DNA of 64,000 nt, from assembly GCA_036504235.1 (NCBI GenBank), contig DASXVN010000046.1, positions 1-64,000 on the forward strand, written 5' to 3'. Within the stretch, counting starts at the first letter, position 1. Every line of letters starts with the position of its first letter. Shown here piece after piece: positions 27,797 through 37,593 of this stretch. The notes under the pieces were generated by a model. The model was not told the DNA's origin. It did no database searches and saw nothing but the letters and a program-made list of their open reading frames with translations. Source of the stretch: Zipacnadum sp036504235. Its GTDB lineage: Bacteria; Armatimonadota; Zipacnadia; Zipacnadales; Zipacnadaceae. Made by a program: the position numbers and the translations under genes.

Positions 27797-30169
27797 ATGC
27801 GCATAGGCAAGCTGTGGCCGCTCTTGCTGCTGCTCTCGGCAACTGCCGGGATCTGCCAGACTTCGATCGTCAAGACCGGTGACACCCTGGTGCTCTCCGC
27901 CAAGCAACTGGTGAGCGCCAGCAATCACTTGGTGCCGGACGCCGCTGCGCCGGGCGGGGAAGCGGTGGAAGACCTGGGGAAGGCCGGCTATTTCCTCAAC
28001 GGGCAGTTCCCGCAGGTTCCCGCGGGCCGCTACCTGGTGACCTTCACCGTCGCCGTGGGCAAGCGCACGGCGCCGCTGGCGGTCGGCAGCGTCTCGGCTA
28101 ATTCCAACACGCTGGCCAGCGCCTATGCCTCCCGGCGGGCGCTGGCGGTGGACGATTTCGCCCAGGCCGAGGTCTACCAGGGCATTTCGGTGGAGATCAC
28201 CTGCCCGCCCAATCAGAAGGGGACCTTCGCCCCCTACGTCCTGGTCTCCCACGATAACCTGGCGGTCAGCTTCCGGGTGGCCGCGGTGGAGTTGAAAGCG
28301 CTGGAGATTACCCCGGTGTTCATCTCCAAGGTGTGGCCGGACAAGCTGCTCAACCGGCCGAACAGCGACGAGATCATCACGGTGTCGGTGCATAACCTGA
28401 CCGATGCTCCCCAGGCCGGCCTCAAGCTCCATGTGGAGTTGCAGGGCGACCTGAATACCAAGCTACCCGTGGGCGACCAGGAAATCGCGCTGGCTCCCTA
28501 CGAGTCGAAAGACGTGCCCTTCACCTGGAATACCGGCGCCCGCGAGTATGGCTACGACGTAGGCGCCACGCTGACCAACGCGCAGGGCGGGGTCGTCAGC
28601 CAGCGCTCCGACTGCTTCGCGGTCACCAGTTCCCTCTACAAGATGCGGATCGGTTTCGCCGTCAGTCCTTACTTCCTCGACAAAACCACGGTCCCTGACG
28701 CCGTGCTGCGCTCGCGCCTGGCCTACGGCAACTACATGGAGATCTACGGCTGGTCGCCGGGGGCCTTCGCCGAGCTGTATCCCCGCGAGCGCTTCTGGAG
28801 CAGCGGCCAGATCTCCGAATGGACCTATGACCGCGACGTCATGAAGGCCTGGAACGCCGAGATGCACCGGCTGGGGCTGTCCACTTTCGCCTACGATATC
28901 TCGCTGTATAACGGCTGGGCCGGCCAGGAACTCATGCGCAAGCATCCCGAGTGGTGTGCCTTCACTGCCCAGGGACGGCCGGACGGCAACGTGGACACCG
29001 CCGCCTGGCAGTTCAAGGAAAACGCCTACGGCGCGGACAAGCCGCCGACGCTCACTCCCTTCCGCGGTGAGATGCCCAACTCCGGCACGGTCTGGCCGGC
29101 CAGCGACGAGCTAATGACCTACGAGGCGGGGGAGATCACCAAGGTAGACCAGGACCTGGGCTTCAACGCCGTCCGCTGGGATGGTCACCCCATCATCTGG
29201 ACCCAGGAAGGCTCCGGGGGGATCATCGGCACGGGTCTGGGCAAGATGATCTACAACTACGACGGCCGCACCATCTTCCAGGTGGCCGGCAACGGCGACC
29301 AGCAGTCGCTGCACAACATCCAGCTCATCAAAACCGCCCTGCGCAAAGCCGACCCCAACTTCGAGTGGGGCTACAACGCGGGCTACGATATGACCTGCGA
29401 AACGATGCCGCTGACCTGGAAGGAAGTCGTCAAGAACGCCGGCATCTGGGTAGAGGGCGGCTTCCGCTCCGGCGATGAGGGCCGCGCCGATCCCTCCAAC
29501 ACCTGGGCGAAGTATCAGCAGAAGCTCTACCTCTCCTCGCAGTTCGTGCTGCGGGGCGGTGGCTATCCGATCCACGGCGCGCTTGCCGCTGACTCCGTCT
29601 ACATGCGCCGGCTGCTTTACGCCCTGTTCCTGGCCAACGGCAGCCACACGTCGTGGCACAGCGACATGACCGTCGCCACCGACATGTCGCGCTTCGCCAC
29701 GCGCTACAGCCAGTACCTGTTCGATCCCAACCTGCATCCCTGGTGGGGCTATCCGGACATCCATGTGAGCGGCTGGGTGCAGTGGGAAGAGCGCAACGCG
29801 GGGACCATCCCGCCCCTCGACACCGAGGCCAAGGTGGAAAGCGCCCGACCGATCTGGTTCGAGAAGCTGCTCTTCCACCGGGAGCTGCCGGACGGGACCA
29901 AAGACACCGTGATGCACTTGATCAACGCCCCCGGCAAGCCCTATGTGGACTACCTGCAGATGGACCCGCCGCCGGTCCAGGAGAAGGTCGGCGTGACGGT
30001 GCGGGTGCCGGCCGGGATGAAGCTCAAGCAGGCCTGGTGCCTCTCGCCGGACCGGATCCCGAACGGCCAGCCGCTGGAGGCCACGCCCGCCGGCGACGGC
30101 TGGGTCAAGGTCACCGTGCCCCAGCTTATGGTGTGGGACATTATCGTATTCAACTGGGAGAAGGTGTAA
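27797..30169 (+). CDS. Secreted glycoside-hydrolase-like protein
   Basis: Exported protein of 790 residues with a signal peptide (about 1-20, ending near GICQ). Residues about 20-290 form two beta-sandwich domains, the second like an NEW3-type domain (ITVSVHNLTDAPQAGLKL). The central part (about 295-680) reads like a TIM-barrel glycosidase, with barrel-strand segments such as LSTFAYDISLYNGW, GFNAVRWDGHPI and FEWGYNAGYDM; W-D-G and D-M are possible acid sites. A beta-rich C-terminal domain ends the protein. The exact GH family is not recognised. The start at 27797 is supported by AGAGGA eight nt upstream; the frame open from 27659 lacks a signal peptide. It is 3 bp from the next gene. Confidence 0.72.
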   Translation: MRIGKLWPLLLLLSATAGICQTSIVKTGDTLVLSAKQLVSASNHLVPDAAAPGGEAVEDLGKAGYFLNGQFPQVPAGRYLVTFTVAVGKRTAPLAVGSVSANSNTLASAYASRRALAVDDFAQAEVYQGISVEITCPPNQKGTFAPYVLVSHDNLAVSFRVAAVELKALEITPVFISKVWPDKLLNRPNSDEIITVSVHNLTDAPQAGLKLHVELQGDLNTKLPVGDQEIALAPYESKDVPFTWNTGAREYGYDVGATLTNAQGGVVSQRSDCFAVTSSLYKMRIGFAVSPYFLDKTTVPDAVLRSRLAYGNYMEIYGWSPGAFAELYPRERFWSSGQISEWTYDRDVMKAWNAEMHRLGLSTFAYDISLYNGWAGQELMRKHPEWCAFTAQGRPDGNVDTAAWQFKENAYGADKPPTLTPFRGEMPNSGTVWPASDELMTYEAGEITKVDQDLGFNAVRWDGHPIIWTQEGSGGIIGTGLGKMIYNYDGRTIFQVAGNGDQQSLHNIQLIKTALRKADPNFEWGYNAGYDMTCETMPLTWKEVVKNAGIWVEGGFRSGDEGRADPSNTWAKYQQKLYLSSQFVLRGGGYPIHGALAADSVYMRRLLYALFLANGSHTSWHSDMTVATDMSRFATRYSQYLFDPNLHPWWGYPDIHVSGWVQWEERNAGTIPPLDTEAKVESARPIWFEKLLFHRELPDGTKDTVMHLINAPGKPYVDYLQMDPPPVQEKVGVTVRVPAGMKLKQAWCLSPDRIPNGQPLEATPAGDGWVKVTVPQLMVWDIIVFNWEKV

Positions 30170-30172
30170 CCC

Positions 30173-32293
30173 ATGAGCAGCCTCGCTAACCGCAGTCTCA
30201 GAACCGTTGTTGCCGTATGTAGGGGTGGAAGTTGCGGCGTCAGCGCCGCAATCTCCACCCGCGGCAACCAAGAACAGTGCTCCTCAAGCACTGTCTCCCG
30301 TGAATTCGGAACGTTCACCGCGCACGCGGGCGGAGATTTCGCGGGATACGGCCCCGCGAAACTTCCGCCCCTACAAAGACTCGCCTCCTTCGTCCTGGCG
30401 GGCGCGCTCGCCTTGGCCCTGGCGCTCAGCCCGGCGCCGACCCGGGCCCAGTGCACGATCAGCGAAATCCGCACCGACACCCAGAAGACCATCACCCTGG
30501 AGAATAGCACGGTCCGCATGACCGTGGACGCCCTGCATGGCGGTAAGGTGACCAGCTTTCTGTACAAGCCGCTCAACCGCGAATGGCTGGTCTCCGGTCA
30601 GGCGCTGTTCATTGATCACGTCTGGCAGCAGATCTGGCCGGGCGAGCTGTACGACGCCCCCTATGAATACACCATCGTGGAGCGCGGCCCCCAGCGCGTA
30701 GCGGTGAAGGTCTCGCGCTCCCTGAAGGCCGAGTCCAACCCCACCCTCAGCGCGATCATGGTGGAGCGCACCATGACGCTGACGGCGGACTCCCCGGCGG
30801 TGCAGGTAGACGTCAGCCTCACCAACCCGACCACCGATATCAAGACCGCGGGCTACTGGGCGCAGCATATCTTCCGCCTGGGCGGCCTGAGTAACAACTA
30901 CGACTTCCGCCCCTTTACCGGCGGGCGCGCGGTCGCCACGTATGAGATCAAGGGCGACGTCGGCCAGGACGCGGGGCAGGACTTCGTCAAAGACCCGACC
31001 GCCGGCTGGACCGCGGTAGTCAACTCGGTCACCGGCGAGACGGCCGTGTTCCTGATGGACTACAACGACCTGCGCTGGCTCTACAACTGCATCGGCAACT
31101 ACACCACCGAGTGGTATTACGACCTGCTGCGCATGGCGCCCGGGCGCGTGTGGAAGACCCAGTACGAACTGCTGCCCCTCACCGGCTACCACGGCGTCAG
31201 CTACGCCTCTCGCCGCCTGGTGGCCGACGTGCGGACGGTCCGCGGCGCGACCGGCGATCGGCTGGTCTACACCCTCGGGGCCGGCGAGCGGCCGCTTACC
31301 GGAGTCACGCTCACCGCCAGCCTCCGCATGATGGCCGCCGGAGCCAAGCCCGCGTCCGAGACGATCACCGTGGGTGACGTGGGCTACCAGCCGGCGGAGA
31401 TCGTTTCCGGCCTGGCGCTGCCGCCGGGCGAGACGCCCTTCACGGTGGAGGTCACCCTCCAGGGCGGCGGCGCGACTGAGCATTTCACCCGGTATATCGC
31501 CGCCCCGGACCGCGGCGGGAAGCTCGTGGCGGGCGTCTTCAAGTCCGACTACAGCGTCAAGCCGCCCGCCAAGGCCAAGGTCCTCGAGATGCCGGCGAAC
31601 CTGACCAAGACGCCCCATGAGGGCACGGCGGTCGTCGAGGTGCGCGGCCAGTACTACCCCTCCTGGCGGCTGCCCGAGGCGCTCCAGGTTCTGGGCCCGA
31701 ACACGCTGCAGGGGGCGAATTTCACCTCCAACGTCTACGGCGAGCAACTCGACTACTTCCCGCCGGGCCTCAAAGAGGCCATGGCACTGGACGTCATCGT
31801 TCTGAACAACGCCCCGGCCGGCTCCCTGGGCCCGGAGGGCGAGGCGCTACTCAAAGAGTACGTCAAGAACGGCGGCAGCCTGCTGGTCCTGGGCGGCTGG
31901 TACGCCTTCGGCGGCGGCAACTACAACGACTCCGTGCTCGCCGAGATGCTCCCGGTCACCAGCGGCAAGCCCTTCGACATCAAGTGGTACAAGGAAGGGC
32001 TGGCGCTGAAAGCCGGAGCGGGGGCCGGTGCGCTGCCCGGTCTCAGCCTCGGCTCGGGGATGCAGGTCCAGTGGATGCAGGAGGCGCCCACGGTCAAGCC
32101 AGGCGCGCAAGTCGTCCTGACCGCCGGGGACAAGCCCTTCCTGGTCACCGGCAGCTACGGCCAGGGCCGCGTCGCCTGCCTTCTGGGCACCACGGCCGGC
32201 GTAGCCACCCCCGGGAGCCAACTCTTCTGCGACTCCCCCGAATGGCCGAAGATGTTCAGCCGGATTATCAACTGGCTCAAGACCGGCAAATAG
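30173..32293 (+). CDS. Secreted protein with C-terminal GATase-like fold and repeat-expanded N-terminus
   Basis: Exported protein of 706 residues. Residues 1-15 are followed by about 53 residues (16-68) encoded by two palindromic repeats, then a strong hydrophobic signal core (about 69-92, ending SPAPTRAQ). No ATG, GTG or TTG lies in frame between 30173 and that core, and a good SD (GGGAGAAGG) precedes the ATG, so the long N-terminus is probably real. The middle is beta-rich. The last 240 residues resemble a class I glutamine-amidotransferase-like fold (DVIVLNNAP, YVKNGGSLLVLGGWYAFGG). It is homologous to the next gene over this part. Three bp separate it from the glycosidase-like gene, so polysaccharide use is likely. 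Confidence 0.72.
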   Translation: MSSLANRSLRTVVAVCRGGSCGVSAAISTRGNQEQCSSSTVSREFGTFTAHAGGDFAGYGPAKLPPLQRLASFVLAGALALALALSPAPTRAQCTISEIRTDTQKTITLENSTVRMTVDALHGGKVTSFLYKPLNREWLVSGQALFIDHVWQQIWPGELYDAPYEYTIVERGPQRVAVKVSRSLKAESNPTLSAIMVERTMTLTADSPAVQVDVSLTNPTTDIKTAGYWAQHIFRLGGLSNNYDFRPFTGGRAVATYEIKGDVGQDAGQDFVKDPTAGWTAVVNSVTGETAVFLMDYNDLRWLYNCIGNYTTEWYYDLLRMAPGRVWKTQYELLPLTGYHGVSYASRRLVADVRTVRGATGDRLVYTLGAGERPLTGVTLTASLRMMAAGAKPASETITVGDVGYQPAEIVSGLALPPGETPFTVEVTLQGGGATEHFTRYIAAPDRGGKLVAGVFKSDYSVKPPAKAKVLEMPANLTKTPHEGTAVVEVRGQYYPSWRLPEALQVLGPNTLQGANFTSNVYGEQLDYFPPGLKEAMALDVIVLNNAPAGSLGPEGEALLKEYVKNGGSLLVLGGWYAFGGGNYNDSVLAEMLPVTSGKPFDIKWYKEGLALKAGAGAGALPGLSLGSGMQVQWMQEAPTVKPGAQVVLTAGDKPFLVTGSYGQGRVACLLGTTAGVATPGSQLFCDSPEWPKMFSRIINWLKTGK
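30219..30375. repeat. Paired REP-like palindromes inside a coding region
   Basis: Unit 1 (30219-30263) has arms GTAGGGGTGGAAG and ATCTCCACCCGCG with a TTGCGGCG/CGCCGCAA stem. Unit 2 (30327-30375) is inverted, with arms GCGGGCGGAGATT and AACTTCCGCCCCTAC and a TCGCGGG/CCCGCGA stem. Arms match the intergenic pair at 6189-6299; stems are new but self-complementary. Both units are read in frame in the secreted protein starting at 30173. Confidence 0.85.
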
Positions 32294-32319
32294 CGGCCCG
32301 CTAAGGGGCGGAGGTCAAG

Positions 32320-34215
32320 ATGCGCACCAGAACCGGTCCTCAGACACCGCAGTTAGTCTGCCTGTTGCTGCTGGGGTTAGCCGCCGGGGCCCTCGCCCCG
32401 GTCGCCGCTGCCCCGCCGGTCGTAGTGACGGACAATGGCGAGGTGCGCCAGGAACTGCCCGACCACCGGGTCATGTTCAACCGGGAGATCGCCCTCAGTT
32501 GCGGGGATTTCGCCTGCAACCTGACCTTCCGCAATATGGAGTTCTATGACGCGGCGGGGAAGAAGGACCGCTCCGAGGGCACCGTCGGGGTCCAGTTCTG
32601 GCCGGAGAATGGCCAGGGCTGGTACCCCAACCCCAGCTTCGTGGTCTCGCTCGACGGGACTCCCCTGAGCACCAACGCCGTGGTCAAGAACACCCGCGTG
32701 CTGGAGCAGGGCGCCTCGGCGCTGGTGGAGACCACGCTGGAGCACGCCAAGGGCTCCGTTCGGGTCCGCTTCGCCTACCGGCCCGGCCAGGAGGGCCTGG
32801 ACGTGCAGTTGGTGCTACTCCCGGCCGCGGGCGCGCCGCCGGTCAAGCAGCTTTCGGTGGATCTGACCGCCTACCCGGCCTTCTTCACCATCTGGAACAA
32901 GCGCCGCGGCGACCGCTGGGTGGTTACGCCCACCCGGTCCTTCGAGGAGCCCCGCGAAGCGGGCCTGGACATGGACGCCAAGACCTGGAAGCACCAGACC
33001 CGCGACGAACAGGTCGATCTGGCGCAGGAGAACTGGCTGTTCTACTATGACAAGTTCTTCAACAGCGCGGACGGCAACGGTAAGGGGATGTGCGGGTTGG
33101 TCTTCCTCCCGCTGGAGTTGCAGACGGGACAGGTGACCGTCAGTAACTACGAGATTGTGACCAAACTCGCCGCTAAGCCCGACCAGCGCAGCCTCGAATT
33201 CACCCTCTGGCAGACTACGGAGCGCGACTACAGCCCGCCCCTGCAGCGCTTCCCGCAGATTGCCGACGCCGCCCGCCAGCGCCTCCAGGACTCGGCCCGG
33301 TTCCTCCCGCAGACCCTGGTGGGCTTTGACCCCGCCGCCGAGGCGCGCGGCCTGCAGCCCCTGGCGAAGGCGCCCGGCGCGGACCAGCTCAACGCGAAGC
33401 TGCAGGCCGTCGTGGACGCGATCGCGGGCGTGAAGGCCGCCCCGGCCTCCCTGGACCTGGAGCAGACGGCGCTCGACCGCTTGGCGGTCTATCGCCGCGC
33501 CCTCTGGCAAGCGGGCCGGTCCCTGCCCCGCCCGCGTCGAATTCTGGTGCTGGCGGGCCCGGACTACCCCGTCTGGAAGCTGGACGAGGCCGCGGCCACC
33601 ACCGCGGGCGACCTGGTGCTCGACAAGAGTTTCTTCTCCACCAATTGGAAAGGCGACCGCCTGACCACCTTCCCCGCGACGGAAGCCGAGATGCTGCAGT
33701 ACGACGCGGTGGTGTTCCTCAACGTCAGCGCCACCCCCCTGCGCGAGTCGGGCGAGGCGCTGCTCAAGCAGTTCGTCATGGGTGGCGGCGGCTTGGTCGT
33801 CTGCGGCGGTTTCTACGCCTACGGCGAAGGTTTCTACCAGCAGAGCGTGCTGGCCGACCTGCTGCCGGTCACCATGGGCGGCGCCTTCGACGTCAAGCGC
33901 CTGCCCGCCCCGGCCGCCGTGGTGGCGGGGGCCAAGGTGTCCGGCTTGCCCGCCGCGGGGCCGGGGGTCGCGCTCTGGCTCCAGGACCTCCAGGCCAAGC
34001 CGGCGGCGACGGTGCCGCTGGTCGCCGATCTGGGAGCGGGGAAGAGGGCGCCCTTCCTGGTCGTCGGCCGGGCAGGCGAGGGTCGCGTAGCGGCCTGCGC
34101 CGGCACGGTCTACGGTGAGGCCCCCGCCGGCAAAACCGAGTTCTGGAACCGCCCAGAGTGGCCGACCTACGTAGCCGCCCTGCTCCGCTGGGTCTGCGCG
34201 CCCTCCGGAAAGTAG
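32320..34215 (+). CDS. Secreted protein with GATase-like C-terminal domain (paralogue)
   Basis: Exported protein of 631 residues with a signal peptide ending near PVAAA (about residue 31). Residues about 35-340 are beta-sandwich-like. The C-terminal part (about 405-630) repeats the pattern of the upstream gene: VVFLNVSATP, FVMGGGGLVVCGGFYAYGEGFY, LLPVTMGGAFDVK and GEGRVAACAGTVYGE. This is a flavodoxin-like/GATase-like fold without an obvious catalytic cysteine, so binding or a structural role is more likely than hydrolysis. The SD GGAGG precedes the ATG. It is 26 bp behind its paralogue, which suggests a tandem duplication followed by divergence. Confidence 0.74.
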   Translation: MRTRTGPQTPQLVCLLLLGLAAGALAPVAAAPPVVVTDNGEVRQELPDHRVMFNREIALSCGDFACNLTFRNMEFYDAAGKKDRSEGTVGVQFWPENGQGWYPNPSFVVSLDGTPLSTNAVVKNTRVLEQGASALVETTLEHAKGSVRVRFAYRPGQEGLDVQLVLLPAAGAPPVKQLSVDLTAYPAFFTIWNKRRGDRWVVTPTRSFEEPREAGLDMDAKTWKHQTRDEQVDLAQENWLFYYDKFFNSADGNGKGMCGLVFLPLELQTGQVTVSNYEIVTKLAAKPDQRSLEFTLWQTTERDYSPPLQRFPQIADAARQRLQDSARFLPQTLVGFDPAAEARGLQPLAKAPGADQLNAKLQAVVDAIAGVKAAPASLDLEQTALDRLAVYRRALWQAGRSLPRPRRILVLAGPDYPVWKLDEAAATTAGDLVLDKSFFSTNWKGDRLTTFPATEAEMLQYDAVVFLNVSATPLRESGEALLKQFVMGGGGLVVCGGFYAYGEGFYQQSVLADLLPVTMGGAFDVKRLPAPAAVVAGAKVSGLPAAGPGVALWLQDLQAKPAATVPLVADLGAGKRAPFLVVGRAGEGRVAACAGTVYGEAPAGKTEFWNRPEWPTYVAALLRWVCAPSGK

Positions 34216-34257
34216 GCGCGCCCGACCGAATTCGGCGTTGTCCCAGGAGGAACGGTC

Positions 34258-35670
34258 ATGTCACAGCGACGCATGACGCACCTGCTGATCCTGGCGTCGG
34301 CTCTGTTCCTGCTCCCGCGCCTGCCCGTCTGCGCCCAGGCTCCGGCGCCCCCCGCGCCGCTGGACCTGAAGGCCCTCGGAGTGCCGATGGATCAGCTTCC
34401 CCAGGCCGAGGCGCTGTTAGGTGAGGAACTCGCCAAGTTCCAGCAGGCCGGCGGGGACTTGACGCTGGAGGAGTTGGCTCCGCCGCCCGTGCCCGACGCG
34501 GAGAACGCGGCTTTGGTGTACCTGGAAGCCTTTGATGTTCTCAAGCCCGCTCCGCCGGAGCCGCCCGTCGCGCCGCCTCCGCCCGAGCAAACCGGCGCGG
34601 GAGGCCCTCCGCCGCCCGCCGAGACGGGGACGGCGAGAGCTCCCACGGACGAGGAGCTATACGTCGCCGACAACGCCGCCGCCTTGGCTCTGCTGGACAA
34701 AGCCGCGGCGATGCCCCGCTGCCGCTGGCCCCAGGACTGGACGTTGGGCCCGGCGATGGTCTTCCCCCACTATGCCAAGCTGCGCACGTGCGCTCAACTG
34801 CGCGCCGCGCAGATGCGGGTTGCCGTGCGCGCCGGGCACCCCGACGAGGTCCTGCGCCTCTGCGCCACCAGCCTGGCCTTGCCCCGGAGCCTCAAGGACG
34901 AGCCTACCCTCATCGCCTGCTTGGTGAGCTATGCGCTGACCGCGATCTCACTCGACGGTTTGCGCAACAGCCTCGGCCTGGAGCGCCTAACGGTTACCGG
35001 CCTGTCCTCTCCGGCTGTCATGAATCCCGCTTTGCCTACCACCCCAGCTTGCCGCGACCTGTACTCGCAACTGGCCGCGGTGGACGTTGCGGTCCCTTTC
35101 CGGCGCGCCATGTTGGGTGAGCTGTCCATGCAACTCTCGTTCTACCAGTCTGTGCGCGACGGCTTGCGGGAGAGGCGCGGGGAATGGGCTCCAGATCCGG
35201 GGAATGCCGACGAGAAGTGGGCGCAGCTATGGGCGACCGAGCAGGGCCGGCAGGTGCTGGCGCTGGATGAGATCGCCCTGATCCGCTCGATGACGGACGG
35301 GCGAGCGCAGTTGCCCTGGCGGGAGCAGGCCCGGACGCCCGCTCCCGCCCTGCCGGCATACTGCAAGCTGTCGAGCGCTACGGTGCCGATCTTCGCCCGG
35401 TCGCCGCAGAAGCGCGACCAGGCCCTCGCCGATCTCGCCCGGGCGCAGATCGGCCTCGCGTTGGTCGCCTACCACAACGAGACCGGGCAGTGGCCGGAGT
35501 CGCTGGCGCAGGTGCGCCTGACGGTCAAGTGGGACCTGCCGCTCGACCCCTCCAGCGGGAACGACTTCGTCTACCGGCGCGAGGGGGCGGGGTGGGTGCT
35601 GTACAGTATCGGCCCGGACCTGAAGGACAACGGCGGGACGGCGCAGGACCTCGTCTGGCGCCGGAAGTAG
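34258..35670 (+). CDS. Exported protein with pseudopilin-like C-terminal segment
   Basis: Secreted or periplasmic protein of 470 residues with a signal peptide (about 1-26, ending VCAQ). A Pro-rich segment (about 95-125) precedes an alpha-helical middle region with no recognised domain. The final 85 residues follow a pattern seen at the ends of GspG-like proteins in Planctomycetes-type genomes: YHNETGQWPESL, LPLDPSSGNDFVYRREG, then YSIGPDLKDNGG. The strong SD AGGAGG lies just before the ATG. It is 42 bp behind the GATase-like gene and 37 bp before an H-X9-DG protein, so these may be parts of a secretion-associated or surface assembly. Function unknown. Confidence 0.72.
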   Translation: MSQRRMTHLLILASALFLLPRLPVCAQAPAPPAPLDLKALGVPMDQLPQAEALLGEELAKFQQAGGDLTLEELAPPPVPDAENAALVYLEAFDVLKPAPPEPPVAPPPPEQTGAGGPPPPAETGTARAPTDEELYVADNAAALALLDKAAAMPRCRWPQDWTLGPAMVFPHYAKLRTCAQLRAAQMRVAVRAGHPDEVLRLCATSLALPRSLKDEPTLIACLVSYALTAISLDGLRNSLGLERLTVTGLSSPAVMNPALPTTPACRDLYSQLAAVDVAVPFRRAMLGELSMQLSFYQSVRDGLRERRGEWAPDPGNADEKWAQLWATEQGRQVLALDEIALIRSMTDGRAQLPWREQARTPAPALPAYCKLSSATVPIFARSPQKRDQALADLARAQIGLALVAYHNETGQWPESLAQVRLTVKWDLPLDPSSGNDFVYRREGAGWVLYSIGPDLKDNGGTAQDLVWRRK

Positions 35671-35707
35671 ACGGCGCGCGACGCCGGGAAGGCCTCCGGA
35701 GGGGACA

Positions 35708-37513
35708 ATGACGCCCTTACCGAACGAAGACGACGCCCGAGAGTACCTCGCGAACGCCCGCGCCCAGGGCTACCGCGACGCGGAGATCGCTCGCACCTTC
35801 CGCGCGGCCGGCTGGACGCGGGGGCAGATTCGCGACCTGCTGCGTCCCCCGCTGCCGCCCGGTCCGCCGCCTCCGGACGCGCCGGTTCCCCTACCCCCGC
35901 CGAGCGAGGAGCGCCCGGACGGACCGGAGGCCTTCGGGCCCGAGTTCGTGCCTCCGGACCTCCCCGGGCCGCCCCCCGTCCGCTGGCGTCACCCCTGGCT
36001 GCGCTGTCTGCCGGGCTGCTTGGCTGGCCTGCTGCTACTCGTCATCGTGGCGCTGGTGCTCGCCCCCGTCGTGGAGCGCACGCACCTGCCCCCCAGCAAG
36101 AGCAACTGCCTGAGTAATGTGAAGCAACTCACCCTCGGCATGCTGATGTACGCCGGCGACAATAACGGCCAGTTTCCTCTTGCGGTGGACTGGCCCCGGC
36201 GAATCTACCCCTACGTGCGGAACGCCGAGGTCTACGTCTGCCCCAGCGACCTCGCGCCGGTCAGCTACTACCAGGGGCTGCCGCCGCAGAGCTATGGCAT
36301 GAATCTGGCGGCCAACGAACTGGCAGTCCGCGGGCTCGCCGACCCCGCGGCCCTGGTCGTGCTCTTCGACGCGAAGCGGCGCTACGGCGGCGAGGAGATC
36401 GCCGTCTTCCGCCACCATTACGGGCTGAACGCGGGTTTCGCCGATGGCCACGTCCGCTGGCTGGCCATGGAGAGCTTCAAGACGTCGCTGCTCGCCCCAC
36501 CCGGCCTGCGCCCCGTGCCCCTGCCGGAGGTGTTGCCGCCTGCGCTTTCGCCTTTCGGCGCGGCTCCGGGTACCCGGGAACGCTACACCAAGCAGAACTG
36601 GGCGCGGCACTTCTGGTTCTGGAGCCGCATGCGTCTGGAGCCCCCCTCCCGCGACGGGCAGGGCCGTCCTCTCCCCATGGTCGCCGAGCCCCCCTCTGCC
36701 TCCTCCGACCGGGTCAAGGCCACCCTGGAGCTTCAGGTCCCCGACGAAGTCTGGCTCGACGACCGCTTCTCCGTCTCCGCGCACGGCTATTACCGCCTGG
36801 ACCCGGAACTGGCCCGGCTGGTGCGAGCGGGCCAGGCCACCATCCAGGAGCGCTACGAATGGGAAGTCGATCCCGCCGTGCCTCGGTCAAAGGACCAGCT
36901 CAAGCAACAGAAGCTGGACCTGTGGTACCAGCGCTGCACCCAGAACTGGGACGGAGAGCCCCACAACCTGGGAATCTGGGGCATGTATATCATCGGCGTC
37001 TTTCTGCCTGACGGTTCGGTAGAATGGGCGCGGGCGGAGGCGCACCAGACGCCGAAGGTCAAGCGGCTGCGCGTGACCATGCTCGAGCCGGTGGATTCAG
37101 GCCATCCTCAACCCGGTGTTTCTCCCGCGGTGGTCGGACTGAGCCTCGGGCAACCGGCCTACACTTTCCGTGCGGAGGCCGAACTCCTCCCTGACCACCT
37201 CCCCCTCACTGAGGCCCACTGGCAATGGTGGTTTGGGGATGGCACCAGCACCACCGCCAATCCAGTGTCGCACTCCTTCTCTGCGGAGCGGACCTACCTC
37301 GTCCTGCTGCGGGCGGTCTGGGGCGGACAGGTCGCCGAGCAGGCGCTCCTCCTCCAGCCCGCCAGGCACACGTCGGAGGACCTGGACGACCTGCGGCCCG
37401 TCCCCGGCGGGGACACTATCTACGAGATCTCGCGGAATAACGCCGTGAGTGCGCCGGTGGACACGGGCCGGCGCTGTCCTCTCGACGCCAAGAGCCTGCA
37501 ACGCCACCACTGA
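35708..37513 (+). CDS. Membrane-anchored H-X9-DG/DUF1559-like protein with PKD-like domain
   Basis: Protein of 601 residues. The cytoplasmic N-terminus (1-94) has a helical part and a Pro-rich linker. One transmembrane helix (about 95-122) precedes a pseudopilin-like region beginning CLSNVKQLTLGMLMYAGDNNG, and the H-X9-DG motif is complete (H near 237, DG near 247), the hallmark of DUF1559-type proteins. Unusually there is no type IV pilin leader; the fold is attached to an internal helix instead. A PKD-like domain follows near the C-terminus (about 470-570, with WWFGDGTSTT). The SD GGAGGGG precedes the ATG. Probably a cell-surface structural protein. Confidence 0.8.
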   Translation: MTPLPNEDDAREYLANARAQGYRDAEIARTFRAAGWTRGQIRDLLRPPLPPGPPPPDAPVPLPPPSEERPDGPEAFGPEFVPPDLPGPPPVRWRHPWLRCLPGCLAGLLLLVIVALVLAPVVERTHLPPSKSNCLSNVKQLTLGMLMYAGDNNGQFPLAVDWPRRIYPYVRNAEVYVCPSDLAPVSYYQGLPPQSYGMNLAANELAVRGLADPAALVVLFDAKRRYGGEEIAVFRHHYGLNAGFADGHVRWLAMESFKTSLLAPPGLRPVPLPEVLPPALSPFGAAPGTRERYTKQNWARHFWFWSRMRLEPPSRDGQGRPLPMVAEPPSASSDRVKATLELQVPDEVWLDDRFSVSAHGYYRLDPELARLVRAGQATIQERYEWEVDPAVPRSKDQLKQQKLDLWYQRCTQNWDGEPHNLGIWGMYIIGVFLPDGSVEWARAEAHQTPKVKRLRVTMLEPVDSGHPQPGVSPAVVGLSLGQPAYTFRAEAELLPDHLPLTEAHWQWWFGDGTSTTANPVSHSFSAERTYLVLLRAVWGGQVAEQALLLQPARHTSEDLDDLRPVPGGDTIYEISRNNAVSAPVDTGRRCPLDAKSLQRHH

Positions 37514-37593
37514 TAGCCGTTTGTCATCCGGCGGCGGCTCGCCGCCGACGAACGAAGACGTTGGGCACCGTGATGGCGATGAGGAGAGTGACC

